A DNA stretch of 64,000 nt, taken from contig JAJEDD010000044.1 of the NCBI GenBank assembly GCA_022821685.1, positions 62,001-126,000 of the forward strand, read 5' to 3'. Below are positions 1 through 7,373 of the stretch, in pieces (position 1 is the first letter of the stretch; each line of letters opens with the position of its first letter). This DNA is from Acidimicrobiia bacterium. Its GTDB lineage: Bacteria > Actinomycetota > Acidimicrobiia > Acidimicrobiales > Aldehydirespiratoraceae. Both the position numbers and the translations under genes were made by a program. Below the pieces are notes generated by a model. That model did not search any database. It was not told where the DNA came from and saw nothing but the letters and a program-made list of their open reading frames with translations.

Positions 1-236
1 CTGGTGGTAGTCGTAGTGGTCACAGCCGCTGTTGTGGTCGTCGCCTCGGCAGTTGTTGTTGTTGGAGGTTCAGTGGTGGGGGCCGCGGCACCCTCTGTAG
101 TGGTGGTGGCTGGCACCGTCGTAGTGGTCGTAGGTGATGCGGTGTCCGCCGGCTCGGATTGGGTGCCGCCGCATCCGGTCAGCAGTACCGCTATGCCAAG
201 GCCTGCGATCGCTGCCGTCGGTCTGTATGTGCGCAT
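1..236 (-). CDS. Putative Thr-rich lipoprotein, N-terminus (runs off the window edge)
   Basis: Only the first 78 codons are in the window; the gene continues beyond base 1. The ATG at 236 has a GGAG eight bases upstream. The protein begins with a basic segment and a hydrophobic helix ending in a lipobox, LLTGC, with the lipidated Cys at residue 22. It then becomes a long Thr/Pro/Ala linker with runs of four to six Thr. This is the usual build of an actinobacterial surface lipoprotein tethered through a flexible, possibly O-glycosylated linker. The functional domain lies outside the window, so the role is unknown. The apparent plus-strand Val-rich frame here is only the antisense of this linker. 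Confidence 0.75.
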   Translation of the reverse strand, partial: MRTYRPTAAIAGLGIAVLLTGCGGTQSEPADTASPTTTTTVPATTTTEGAAAPTTEPPTTTTAEATTTTAAVTTTTTT

Positions 237-644
237 CAACGGCTCCGGTGTCCTTCAGGCCATCTGTTGGCTCGTGCGCCTAGTACGACTCGTGCGCCTA
301 ATGCGACCAGCGTACCGTCGCCCCGCTCCGTGCCGGGAAGCGCAGCCAACCCCAGATCCATCCTGGACCACGCCGACAGTCAGTGAGCCCGCCGCCGGTC
401 CGTTCAACCCGCCGCCTGGCTGCTCGCGATTGCTGGTCTATGTGGACGGGTTGCGGGTCCTCCCGGTGGAGGTTCCGTCGTGAGCGTTGGGAACAGATAG
501 GGTCGTAGCCGGATTCTCGCCAGCGTCGGAGCTGGGCTTGGAGATCCTCGGACTCGGCCGGGGTGAGGACCACATACGGACAGGGGGCTGTCCCAGACCA
601 TCGGGAACAGGTCCGGGTAGGCGGCGTCTATCGGATCCAGCAGT
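237..644. other. Spacer without a convincing gene
   Basis: No frame here has a start, ribosome site and gene-like composition together. On the minus strand, just downstream of the HEPN-like gene, two short open stretches in different frames look faintly protein-like: one beginning ELLDPIDAAYPDLFP (about 640-575), the other containing LTPAESEDLQAQLRRW (about 570-480). They could be two halves of one frameshifted small gene. I cannot assign a family. Confidence 0.35.
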
Positions 645-1376
645 TCATTTCTCCTCTTGGTCTTGTTGTTGGTCTCGAGTCAACCACGCCTGCATGATGG
701 CGTAACCAATTCGCTTGTCTTGTTCGAACGCCTCCGTCTCCAATGCCGCCCCCTTTGTTGGATGATGGAGTTCGTTACGAACGTACATAGGTAGCGGTTC
801 TGCCCGTCCACGCCGCTCTCGACGAAAATCCGATCCAATCTTGTGTTTGGGGAGTGCATCATGGATCGAGTCTAGACGGGACCACATCAGCCGCTCAGCT
901 TCCTTCTGATTGACGACCCCCCAAGAAGCAAGCAGCTTCTCAAACATAGCGGAGTATTCTGAATGGCTGACCTTCTTTAATGGTGTGACATCACTCAACT
1001 CTTGCGCACTGGACACTGTGGCGGTTACGAAGGGAAACCCATTAAAAATGATCGATTGCTTCACTTCCTCCGTCGCAACGCTATAGTTGCCCGCCAGTAT
1101 TCTGACCATATGCCCACTCGTGCAATACCCTTGCCGATAGAAATAGGATTCAAGCCCCGCAAGGTGCACCTGAATGAGATGGTCGCGAGCAGATATCGAC
1201 TCGGATTCCCAGAGCAGTTCAACCACTTCGTCGATTCCTAGCCTCACTGAACGTCCCGCCAACGCAGCGAGCAGTAATATCTCAATGCCGTTGGGTGTCA
1301 GTTCATTGGCAACCCGAAGCATAATCCTGTCGAGCTGGTTGTAGCGCTCAATAAACTGAGCGTCGAGTTCCTCCAT
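645..1376 (-). CDS. Hypothetical protein with wHTH-like N-terminus and C-terminal HEPN motif
   Basis: This 243-residue protein starts at an ATG with AGAGGTG about seven bases upstream. The base composition is visibly lower in GC than its neighbours, which suggests recent acquisition. Residues about 25-100 resemble the spacing of an OmpR/SARP-type winged helix (an LTPNGIEILLLAAL stretch, an LW pair, then a VRILAGNYSV strand), but this match is weak. Near the C-terminus, R200-N-E-L-H-H205 fits the RNxxxH active-site motif of HEPN ribonucleases and is followed by PTKG, as in abortive-infection-type proteins. No nucleotidyltransferase antitoxin lies beside it. It could be a HEPN RNase effector or a regulator; the family is not recognised with certainty. 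Confidence 0.6.
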   Translation of the reverse strand: MEELDAQFIERYNQLDRIMLRVANELTPNGIEILLLAALAGRSVRLGIDEVVELLWESESISARDHLIQVHLAGLESYFYRQGYCTSGHMVRILAGNYSVATEEVKQSIIFNGFPFVTATVSSAQELSDVTPLKKVSHSEYSAMFEKLLASWGVVNQKEAERLMWSRLDSIHDALPKHKIGSDFRRERRGRAEPLPMYVRNELHHPTKGAALETEAFEQDKRIGYAIMQAWLTRDQQQDQEEK

Positions 1377-1662
1377 CCTTATTCACCTCTGTACGCCGTA
1401 CCTTCGTCAGCAGTCGTATCGTACGACGCCGATAACGACACTGTGCCCCTATTGTGGCTCTCCGCGTTTGAAGCCGGAGCCAGAGGCCGGATCGCCCATT
1501 TCCCTAGGTCAGGGCGGCGCGAGATAGTTCCCGGCCTTCACATCCTGCGCCTAGGTGTAGAAGTGCTCGCTGGGCTTGAGTACCCATCCTGTGGGCTAGG
1601 CGGGCCAGGCCCTGCTTCCTCGGGGGTCTACTGGTCGCAAGACCCGAACCGTCTGCTGAACC

Positions 1663-2346
1663 TCATTTGCCGGCACGTTGTCTTGCCCACCGGAGGGCCT
1701 GGATCGCGCCCACCGCCAAGATGGCCGCCAAGGTATTGAAGAGAATGTCGCGCGGGTCAAAGACCCGAGTGGGCAGCAGTGCTTGGATGAGTTCGTCGAC
1801 CACGCCGAGGAAGCCCGCGATTGTGACAGCGAGGATCGCGGGCGCGGGCATGTGCGGACTCCGCATCGCGCGCTCGTTGAGGGCTGCATGGATGAGCAGT
1901 GCAACTATGCCGTACTCGATCAGATGGGTGCGTTCTTCGTGACTGCCCATGCGAACGAACACCATGAAATAGACCGTCGCGACTCCCAGAGCGACAGCAA
2001 TTTCAGCACCTCCAGGTCGCGATCGCAGCCCTTGGACAACGATGGACACTCCGATCAGCACCATGCCGAGTGCGAAGAACGCGGACATCAGTTCGGCTTC
2101 TCGCAGGGTGCTGGCCAGGCGGCCGGTAAGCCCGAGAGTGGCATAGATCGCGGCGACGACAGCCAACGTCGAGAGCCATAGGCGTCGCTCGCGGGTCGAG
2201 GTGAAGGGGGGCAACCGCAGGAGCCTATGCAGCAAGGACAGCGACGGTCGAGAGCCATAGGTGTCGCACGTCTCGGTCGGTGTTGGCGCGAACAGGAGGC
2301 AAGGACCGAGCCGCAACAGCGAGGGCGACGAGGCCCGAATCGTCAA
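1663..2346 (-). CDS. VanZ-like family membrane protein
   Basis: The 227-residue protein has a Pro/Ser-rich N-terminal stretch of about 45 residues, then about five hydrophobic helices. The C-terminal half carries the VanZ-like signature: E-R-T-H-L-I-E-Y near residue 140, followed by GVVDELIQALLPTRVFDPRD and ILFNTLAA at the last helix, that is the DE..Q....R..D..N pattern of the family. VanZ-like proteins are small integral membrane proteins; VanZ itself confers low-level teicoplanin resistance, but most relatives have no known role. The true start may lie downstream of the annotated one, because the first 45 residues are not family-like. It stands alone in its spacer, downstream of the toxin-antitoxin pair. 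Confidence 0.8.
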   Translation of the reverse strand: MTIRASSPSLLRLGPCLLFAPTPTETCDTYGSRPSLSLLHRLLRLPPFTSTRERRLWLSTLAVVAAIYATLGLTGRLASTLREAELMSAFFALGMVLIGVSIVVQGLRSRPGGAEIAVALGVATVYFMVFVRMGSHEERTHLIEYGIVALLIHAALNERAMRSPHMPAPAILAVTIAGFLGVVDELIQALLPTRVFDPRDILFNTLAAILAVGAIQALRWARQRAGK

Positions 2347-2537
2347 AACTCGCGGCCGGGCAGTCGCCCTTGGTCACATCCTGCGCGCTGTGACGCCCGC
2401 CATGGGGGCGTCCCGCGAAGTGGTGGGCTTTGGGGTTGAGCCTCGGTGATTAGTTGCCGGCTGTGAGCTCGGCTGTGGTGAGACTATGGCGCTCGGGGTA
2501 GAGCAGGCTCATGGAGTCCTCTGAGAGGTAGCGGCGG

Positions 2538-2855
2538 TCACAGACTTAGCACGGCTCGTAGTCCGTCATCGATGGCATCGCCCAGAGCCTGCGGCAGTCG
2601 GCCCACGCGTTCCCCCAGCCATGAGCGATCGACAAGCTCCAATCCGAGTGGCACTGCTACAGAGTCAGTGGGCAGGCCGGTCACCGCAGCATCGAGCAGG
2701 ACATTGCCGGCCAGACCCGCCCGATCGAGATTCGAAGTCAGGGGCACGACATGTGTCTGCCAGACATCGACATCGAGAACGTCGTCCGAGGATACGACGA
2801 CACAGGGCCGACGCTTGTCGAGATCGATCCAGTACACCTCGCCGCGCGCTACCAC
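2538..2855 (-). CDS. mazF: MazF/PemK-family mRNA interferase toxin
   Basis: The 105-residue protein opens with MVARGEVYWIDLDKRRPCVV, the typical MazF start: a GE.Y..DL beta hairpin, then a PCVVVSSDD strand. It continues with the conserved VVPLTSNLDRAGL segment and ends in a helix. MazF-type toxins are sequence-specific endoribonucleases that cut mRNA and stop growth. The start overlaps the last seven bases of the upstream antitoxin gene, so the two are translationally coupled. The length matches the family (about 105-115 residues) and there is no sign of decay. Confidence 0.9.
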   Translation of the reverse strand: MVARGEVYWIDLDKRRPCVVVSSDDVLDVDVWQTHVVPLTSNLDRAGLAGNVLLDAAVTGLPTDSVAVPLGLELVDRSWLGERVGRLPQALGDAIDDGLRAVLSL

Positions 2856-3079
2856 GGCGCCGATCGCTCCATCCGCTCACCTACCAACAGGGCGTCCTCG
2901 GGCGCCAAGCGCCGGGGTGCGGCCAGCACTGCATCAGCTTTCAGCTGATCGGCGAAGGACCCCGTCGACTGGGCAGCGTGGCGCCGGAGCTGATCGGTCA
3001 CCCACCTCGAGAAAGGCATGCGAAGGCTCTCGATGATCGGCACTACGTCATCGGGCACGCTGATCGTCTTGTTGGGCAT
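2849..3079 (-). CDS. MazE-like antitoxin
   Basis: This 76-residue protein begins MPNKTISVPDDVVPIIESL. A short beta strand followed by helices suits a ribbon-helix-helix-type DNA-binding N-terminus, and the C-terminal half, rich in Ala, Leu and acidic residues, would wrap the toxin. The ATG at 3079 is chosen because the longer open frame upstream has no family-like sequence and because a near-perfect promoter ends exactly here. No Shine-Dalgarno sequence precedes the ATG, so the mRNA is probably leaderless. The gene overlaps mazF by seven bases. Antitoxins of this type neutralise MazF and repress their own operon. Confidence 0.8.
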   Translation of the reverse strand: MPNKTISVPDDVVPIIESLRMPFSRWVTDQLRRHAAQSTGSFADQLKADAVLAAPRRLAPEDALLVGERMERSAPW

Positions 3080-3098
3080 GTACGTATTATACGTACAT
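3078..3098 (-). promoter_or_regulatory. Palindromic operator and -10 box of the MazEF-like operon
   Basis: A perfect 10-bp inverted repeat (arms ATGTACGTAT at 3078-3087 and ATACGTACAT at 3089-3098, one central base) covers the start codon. On the minus strand it contains TATAAT (3091-3086), and only six bases separate this box from the A of the ATG at 3079, so transcription would begin on the start codon. No good -35 box is visible. A repressor bound here would block initiation directly, which fits autorepression by the antitoxin. Confidence 0.7.
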
Positions 3099-3290
3099 AT
3101 TGACCGGGCGCGGGTAGGCGCGAGCCCGAGCTCCGCGGCCGAGCACGATCTCGCGGCTACTCGCGCTCCAGACGGATTTGGACCGTCCGACCACCGGCCG
3201 ATCAAGCTCCCAACCGAACAGAACACACCAAGAATGCCCCTCTCTCAACAAACTGGCGAACGCGGACCGCTCCATCTCGCGAACGCCCAG

Positions 3291-3368
3291 TGGTGGGCCG
3301 TAGGGGATTTGAACCTCTGACCTCCTGCGTGTCGAGCAGGCGCTCTAACCAGGCTGAGCTAACGGCCC
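3291..3368 (-). tRNA. tRNA-Val (anticodon GAC), CCA encoded
   Basis: A full cloverleaf can be drawn: acceptor GGGCCGT with ACGGCCC, D stem GCTC/GAGC, anticodon stem CCTGC/GCAGG with loop TCGACAC, T loop TTCAAAT, discriminator A and encoded CCA. The anticodon by position is GAC. Oddities: position 33 is C instead of the almost universal U, and the T stem AGAGG/CCCCT has one A-C mismatch. These may be real, or may mean the copy is weakened. Confidence 0.85.
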
Positions 3369-3391
3369 CGAGCCACGCAGGGTAGCAGGCG

Positions 3392-3643
3392 TCACTGGCC
3401 TCGGAACTCGGGCGTTCGGCGCTCGGCCATGGCCCGGGTTCCCTCCGCGAAGTCGGCCGTGTGCTGGAGGCGGTCCTGTTCCCGGTGCTCGTGGAACGTG
3501 GCCGCCTCCACCTGGTCGGCCAGGTCGCCTCGCAGCGTGGCCCGGATCGACTTCACCGCCAGCGGCGCCGACATGGCGATCTCGCGGGCCATGGTGTGCG
3601 CCTCGGACCGGACCTCGTCGCGGCCCACGAGGCGGTCGGCCAG
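3392..3643 (-). pseudogene. Enoyl-CoA hydratase, C-terminal fragment
   Basis: The last 80 or so codons of an enoyl-CoA hydratase/isomerase remain: LADRLVGRDEV, then the C-terminal helices with APLAVKSIRATLRGDL and an ending TRAMAERRTPEFRGQ typical of the crotonase family. The N-terminal two thirds, including the oxyanion-hole and catalytic residues, are missing. At about 3643 the frame is interrupted by a truncated restriction endonuclease gene in another frame. The fragment cannot be an active hydratase. It marks a deletion or recombination junction between a beta-oxidation gene and the restriction locus. Confidence 0.75.
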
Positions 3644-4227
3644 ACATACAGCACCGATCCCCCCGGAGTGAATCTCGGGCAGAATTCCTCGACCATGGCC
3701 TTGAGGAGCGTGTTCTGCCCTCCCGCGATCAGATCGACCTCCACACCATGGGGTAGCGTGACAGGTATCTTCAGCAAGTCGCGCTCTTGCCTATAGGCCG
3801 CTTGGAGCCCGGGGCGCTCGGCGAGGTAGAGGCGTAGTCGGTACTTGAACTCTGAAGTTCGGTGCGAGCGGATGAGATCCGATGCCTGAGCCGTCACCTG
3901 ATAGCACCAGTTGGGCGAGTTGACGGGCCGAGTCGGCTCGTCAGGGTTCTCAATCATTAGGTGGGCCTGCACGAACTGGTGGAGAGTCTGTCGCCTGATC
4001 GTCTCCCGAGTGTTCGGCTTGTAGTCCACGTCCCAATAGTCGCGGATCCATCCCATGATTTCGACCGTTCGCAACGACCGCTCCTTGGACTCCGCCCACG
4101 AGTCACCGGGCTTGAGTCCAAGCAGCGCTAGCAACACCAGCGCCGAACGCTCGTTGCAGCGCTCGCGATCGAAGCCCATGTTGCGGAGCAGCCACTGGCA
4201 TTCACGGACGGATGCCAGATTGCTCAC
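3644..4227 (-). pseudogene. BsuBI/PstI-type restriction endonuclease, 3'-truncated
   Basis: The first 190 or so residues match the BsuBI/PstI restriction endonuclease family: an N-terminal helical domain with ERCNERSALVLLALLGLKPG, the NTRETIRRQTLHQFVQAHL segment, and the start of the C-terminal domain (GGQNTLLKAMVEEFCPRFTP, then GSVLYV). Homologues continue for about 120 more residues that hold the PD-(D/E)XK nuclease centre. Here the sequence switches at about 3643 into another frame encoding an enoyl-CoA hydratase tail, so the catalytic part is gone. The start at 4227 overlaps the methyltransferase stop by four bases (ATGA), the normal operon arrangement for this system. Confidence 0.8.
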
Positions 4228-5088
4228 GGCAGCGGCGCCTCCAGGCGTGTTCGATGATCCGTGGCCGAAGAATGCGGTGGGTCGAACAGGCTTGAGCGAA
4301 ACGCATCACATACGGCTGGCACCCGCAAACGACGTAGGTCAGTGGCGTTGACCTGGGTGCTTCCGCTGAACATGCGGAAATAGGTGTCGACCAGATCACT
4401 ATTGAGAAAGTTCGCGAGCGCCTCCGCTTCTGACCTCTCGAGCGGGCCACGGCCGCGGTGGACGACGTTCACATGGTTCTCGAAGGCCACGCGGTCGTAC
4501 CCGTCGACCGGGGCATAGACACAAGCCACGACTCGGCGCCTCTCCTCCTTGGCCGTGAAGCGCTTGACGAGCACGTAGTGACCGTTCGGGAACAACCATC
4601 GCAGTGTCTGGATCGGACGCGCCGAGCTTCATGTATGGAGGATTGAGGATGGCTGCATCGAAGCTGCGGCCTCTGGTCCAGCTGGAAGCGTCACAGAAGT
4701 CGTGGTCGACGATCCGGGTAGCGACGCGCAGCCCGTTAGCTTCGGCAACGACGTGCGCGGCCTGCACAGCAGTCTCCAACAGTCGGAGTGCCTGCTGGTC
4801 TGTTTCCACTAGGTCCACCGACAGTCGCTTCAAGCCGCCTCGCTCGACCGCTGCGGCCACTAGAGCCAACATCAACGCGCCAGCTCCGGCACCCGGGTCA
4901 ACGACCCTCAACTCACCGGCCGCTGGCTCCAAGAGCGAGGCCATCGTTCGAGCCGCTTGCGATGGCGTCGCGAACTGGCCCCGTCCCGACCGTTCCGTCC
5001 TCCCGTTGCGCGACTCCAATTCTGCGTTCAGAGCATCGGCCAAGTACAGGAGTTCACCCACGCCTCCCCTCACCTCAGTCAAGGCCAC
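4224..5088 (-). pseudogene. BsuBI/PstI-associated N6-adenine DNA methyltransferase, internally deleted
   Basis: The N-terminal part (5088 to about 4612) has the AdoMet-binding motif VVDPGAGAGALMLALV and the catalytic NPPY (LNPPYMKLGAS). The C-terminal part (about 4612 to 4224) has LFPNGHYVLVKRFTAKEERR, then FENHVNVVHRG and FLNSDLVDTYFRMFSGSTQV, the target-recognition tail of BsuBI-type methylases. Between them about 200 residues seen in full-length homologues (roughly 500 residues) are absent, and the two parts are in different frames. The gene is therefore a deletion-frameshift relic. The start is a GTG with an AGGAAGG box upstream. With the nuclease gene also truncated, the whole system is dead unless this is an assembly artefact. 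Confidence 0.8.
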
Positions 5089-5279
5089 CCCGGATCACCG
5101 CCTTCCTCTTGCAGCAACCCGAGCATAGAAGCCCTCTGCGACAAGGCCGGGAATGCAGGCCCGAGAGCGGACGCTGACTGCCCCATGCCAGCGGGGTCAT
5201 CGCTTGCCAAAGCGACCGAACTCGAAAATCAGCAACAGCACTTCTGCTGGGTGCTCAACAAGCATCCGAGAACTGGAGC

Positions 5280-5357
5280 TGGAGCGCCGGGCGGGATTTG
5301 AACCCGCGGCTTTACGGCTTTGCAGGCCGTTCCCTTGGTCCGCTCGGGCACCGGCGC
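5280..5357 (-). tRNA. tRNA-Cys (anticodon GCA), CCA encoded
   Basis: The cloverleaf is clean: acceptor GCGCCGG with CCGGCGC (all seven pairs), anticodon stem ACGGC/GCCGT with loop CTGCAAA, T arm GCGGG TTCAAAT CCCGC, discriminator U as expected for Cys, and encoded CCA. Confidence 0.95.
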
Positions 5358-5386
5358 AGGGACTCGCAGCGTACCGGCGACCTGTC

Positions 5387-5938
5387 TCAGGGCGGACTCA
5401 GGCGGAACCTGGTGCGGGCCGCTGCCGCCGCGGTGACCTCGGCGGCACCGACGGCGCGCAGACAAGATGAGACTGCGTTCAGCGTGGTGCCGGTTTGCAC
5501 CACGTCGTCAACTAGCACGATGAGGTGCCCGGCGACCGATCCGCTGGCTCTGTAGCCCGCTAAGGCGACCACCTCGGGACGCCGCTCGAGACTGAGGCCG
5601 CGCAGGCGGGGCGTGGGGTTGCTCTTGACCACCAGGTGGGGGCAGTACTCCCCTGCCCCGGCGGCGGCCAGTGACGATGCCAGCAACCCGGCGAGATGCG
5701 GCCGATCACCGTCGCCGGCCGGCACCGGCCCGGACGGCACCGGCACCACCAGACGGGGCTGACCGCCGGCCGCCCGCGGCAGAGTGTCGGCCAGGCTCGC
5801 GAACCGTTCGGCCAGCTCGGTCGTGGCCCTCGGATCACCACGGTCCTTGGCCCGGTGGACCAGTTCGCCGATCTCGGTGCGCTCGTCACGGCTCGGCTGC
5901 CAATAGTCGCCGAGCGTGCGGATGGCCACGCCGCCCAT
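5387..5938 (-). CDS. ComF-like orphan phosphoribosyltransferase
   Basis: The protein (about 183 residues from the ATG at 5938) has the PRPP-binding loop LIVLVDDVVQTGTTLNAV near its C-terminus and a VVPVPSGP strand typical of ComF-type phosphoribosyltransferases. The N-terminal zinc-finger part of classical ComF is absent, as in many actinobacterial relatives. An ATG at 5977, four bases beyond the 3' end of tRNA-Gly, is an alternative start. Starts further upstream would run into the tRNA and are rejected. ComF homologues are linked to DNA uptake or nucleotide metabolism, but the substrate is unknown and no competence genes are nearby. Confidence 0.75.
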   Translation of the reverse strand: MGGVAIRTLGDYWQPSRDERTEIGELVHRAKDRGDPRATTELAERFASLADTLPRAAGGQPRLVVPVPSGPVPAGDGDRPHLAGLLASSLAAAGAGEYCPHLVVKSNPTPRLRGLSLERRPEVVALAGYRASGSVAGHLIVLVDDVVQTGTTLNAVSSCLRAVGAAEVTAAAAARTRFRLSPP

Positions 5939-5980
5939 TCCGCCGAGTTCCGCTCCATCGGCTCCGGCGGCATCCATCCG

Positions 5981-6054
5981 AGCGGACGACCGGCCTCGAA
6001 CCGGCGACCTCAACCTTGGCAAGGTTGCGCTCTACCAACTGAGCTACGTCCGCA
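5981..6054 (-). tRNA. tRNA-Gly (anticodon GCC)
   Basis: Acceptor GCGGACG pairs with CGTCCGC, the D arm is GCTC/GAGC, the anticodon stem CAACC/GGTTG holds loop TTGCCAA, and the T arm is GCCGG TTCGAGG CCGGT. The discriminator is U and no CCA is encoded (TCGG follows). Confidence 0.95.
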
Positions 6055-6129
6055 AGTCCGCCGATCCTACCGTCGCCCGACCCCGCGGCCACGTCGCAGC
6101 GGGTAGCCAAGGACGCTGTGATTCGGCTG

Positions 6130-6357
6130 CTAGCCGGGCTCTGGGGGGCGCAGGTCTATCGCCAACTGCAGGACGCCGTCGGTGAGGGTGGCGGTGGCGT
6201 CGCCGATCATGGCGAAGTCCTGAAAGTCCAGTTGGGCCTGCTCTAGGAAGTGTCGGCGCTCGTCGCCTGCAACCGGCGGGAGGTTCCTGCGCTTGACCCC
6301 CTCGGCCCGCTCGCGGAACCGCTTGATCATCGCGTCAGCGTCGAAATCTTCTGCCAT
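6130..6357 (-). CDS. Small conserved-looking hypothetical protein
   Basis: A 75-residue protein from the ATG at 6357. It begins MAEDFDADAMIKRFRERAEG, a charged amphipathic helix, followed by NLPPVAGDERRHFLEQAQLD and a beta-rich end, DATATLTDGVLQLAIDL. It has no signal peptide or membrane segment. It lies ten bases downstream of another small gene and in line with the membrane-protein gene above it, so the three probably form one operon. A much longer frame extends upstream, but its composition is that of antisense, so the short start is preferred. I do not recognise the family. Confidence 0.6.
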   Translation of the reverse strand: MAEDFDADAMIKRFRERAEGVKRRNLPPVAGDERRHFLEQAQLDFQDFAMIGDATATLTDGVLQLAIDLRPPEPG

Positions 6358-6367
6358 GGGCGCGAAT

Positions 6368-6586
6368 CTAGACCGAACGCTCCCCGTCGTCTTGCTCGCT
6401 GGGCGCCTGCCTGTCCGAACTGCCGCTAGCGGTGGGGCCAGACTCGTCCTCAGACGGCACACGGGTCGGGCCCAACCGCTCCGCCACCCGGCGCATGAGT
6501 CCCGCCCAGTCGACTGCGACACGCCGAGGCGCCGACGCCGGCCCGACCAATCGCTCCTGCACAGTCCCGACCTGCTCCTGTGCCAA
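6368..6586 (-). CDS. Small hypothetical protein
   Basis: A 72-residue protein beginning MAQEQVGTVQERLVGPAS. A possible amphipathic helix, VAVDWAGLMRRVAERLG, occupies the middle, and the C-terminal third is acidic and Ser-rich, probably disordered. It sits 18 bases after the membrane-protein gene and ten bases before the 75-residue gene, all on the same strand. The assignment rests on position and composition only; no family is recognised. Confidence 0.45.
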   Translation of the reverse strand: MAQEQVGTVQERLVGPASAPRRVAVDWAGLMRRVAERLGPTRVPSEDESGPTASGSSDRQAPSEQDDGERSV

Positions 6587-6604
6587 TTCGTCACTGCCGA
6601 GCCG

Positions 6605-7363
6605 CTACTCCCCAGCCGGTTCAGCGCCAGCCTCCGAGTCTTCGTCGAGCCCCGAGTCGCCGCCAGACTCCGAGTCGCCATCGAGTCCTAGATCCCCGCC
6701 GAACCCCAAGTCGTCGTCACGCCCCAAGTCCCAATCAGCGGCGATTCCGCTCACCGCACCTTCGAGTGCAGGCTGCTCCGAGTCGCCATCGAGTCCCGGA
6801 TCCCCGCCAGACCCCGCGGCCCGGCCCGGCTGAGAGCCGGCGTCAGAATGTGAGTCATCGCCAGAGACCGATTCCGGGCTTGGCCGTGCGCCGCGATCAG
6901 ACTCGGAGTCGCTGTTGGCCGCGTCGGACGAGTCGTTGAGCACCTGAGCCGATACCGCGGCCAGCCGCAGGCGTCGGCGGGGGCTGGTGTGCCACACGAA
7001 GACTCCCAGCAACACCGTCATCACCCCGGCGATGGTCCACAGGGCGATCACCACCGCGTCGACCCGCTCTCCGCTCTCCCGCTCCACCAGGCGCCGTTCT
7101 AGGCCGCTCTCTGTATCGGCCTGGGCGGTGGAGTCCAGACCGAAAGAGTCCGACGGGTCGGCGCTGACCACCGACTCGTCGCCGGATTCGACAGCCGAGG
7201 CGGGCCCGGCCGCCAGCAGGCACAGTGTCGCCGCAACTAGCAGCACCGTCATCCAACCTCGGAACACATGCACGACCTTCGACACTAGCGGTCTGCCGCG
7301 GGTTGGAAGCGCGGCCCGGGCGACCTCGCGCCACGAACTGCCGGAGTCCGCAGTTGCACTCAC
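6605..7363 (-). CDS. Secreted or membrane-anchored protein with acidic Ser/Asp/Gly tail
   Basis: The 252-residue protein has a signal sequence (hydrophobic WMTVLLVAATLCLLAAG then AxA at about residue 58), a second membrane helix near residues 105-127 (VVIALWTIAGVMTVLLGVFV) followed by basic RRRLRL, and a long C-terminal tail made of repeated Gly-Asp-Ser-rich units such as DPGLDGDSE and DLGLDGDSES. The basic patch after the helix suggests that the acidic tail is cytoplasmic. The start at 7363 is ten bases after metZ, so it may belong to the met transcript; a GTG at 7285 is an alternative that would place the signal peptide at the N-terminus. Function unknown. Confidence 0.6.
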   Translation of the reverse strand: MSATADSGSSWREVARAALPTRGRPLVSKVVHVFRGWMTVLLVAATLCLLAAGPASAVESGDESVVSADPSDSFGLDSTAQADTESGLERRLVERESGERVDAVVIALWTIAGVMTVLLGVFVWHTSPRRRLRLAAVSAQVLNDSSDAANSDSESDRGARPSPESVSGDDSHSDAGSQPGRAAGSGGDPGLDGDSEQPALEGAVSGIAADWDLGRDDDLGFGGDLGLDGDSESGGDSGLDEDSEAGAEPAGE

Positions 7364-7373
7364 GGCACATCGC

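Noticed and set aside
4-483. Plus-strand Val-rich frame at the left edge
   Set aside because: It is the antisense of the Thr-rich linker of the minus-strand lipoprotein, which has a ribosome site, signal peptide and lipobox.
2450-2539. Short minus-strand open stretch (RRYLSEDSMSLLYPERHSL) after mazF
   Set aside because: Protein-like in feel, perhaps the tail of a lost gene, but only about 30 codons with no recognisable family and no start signal.
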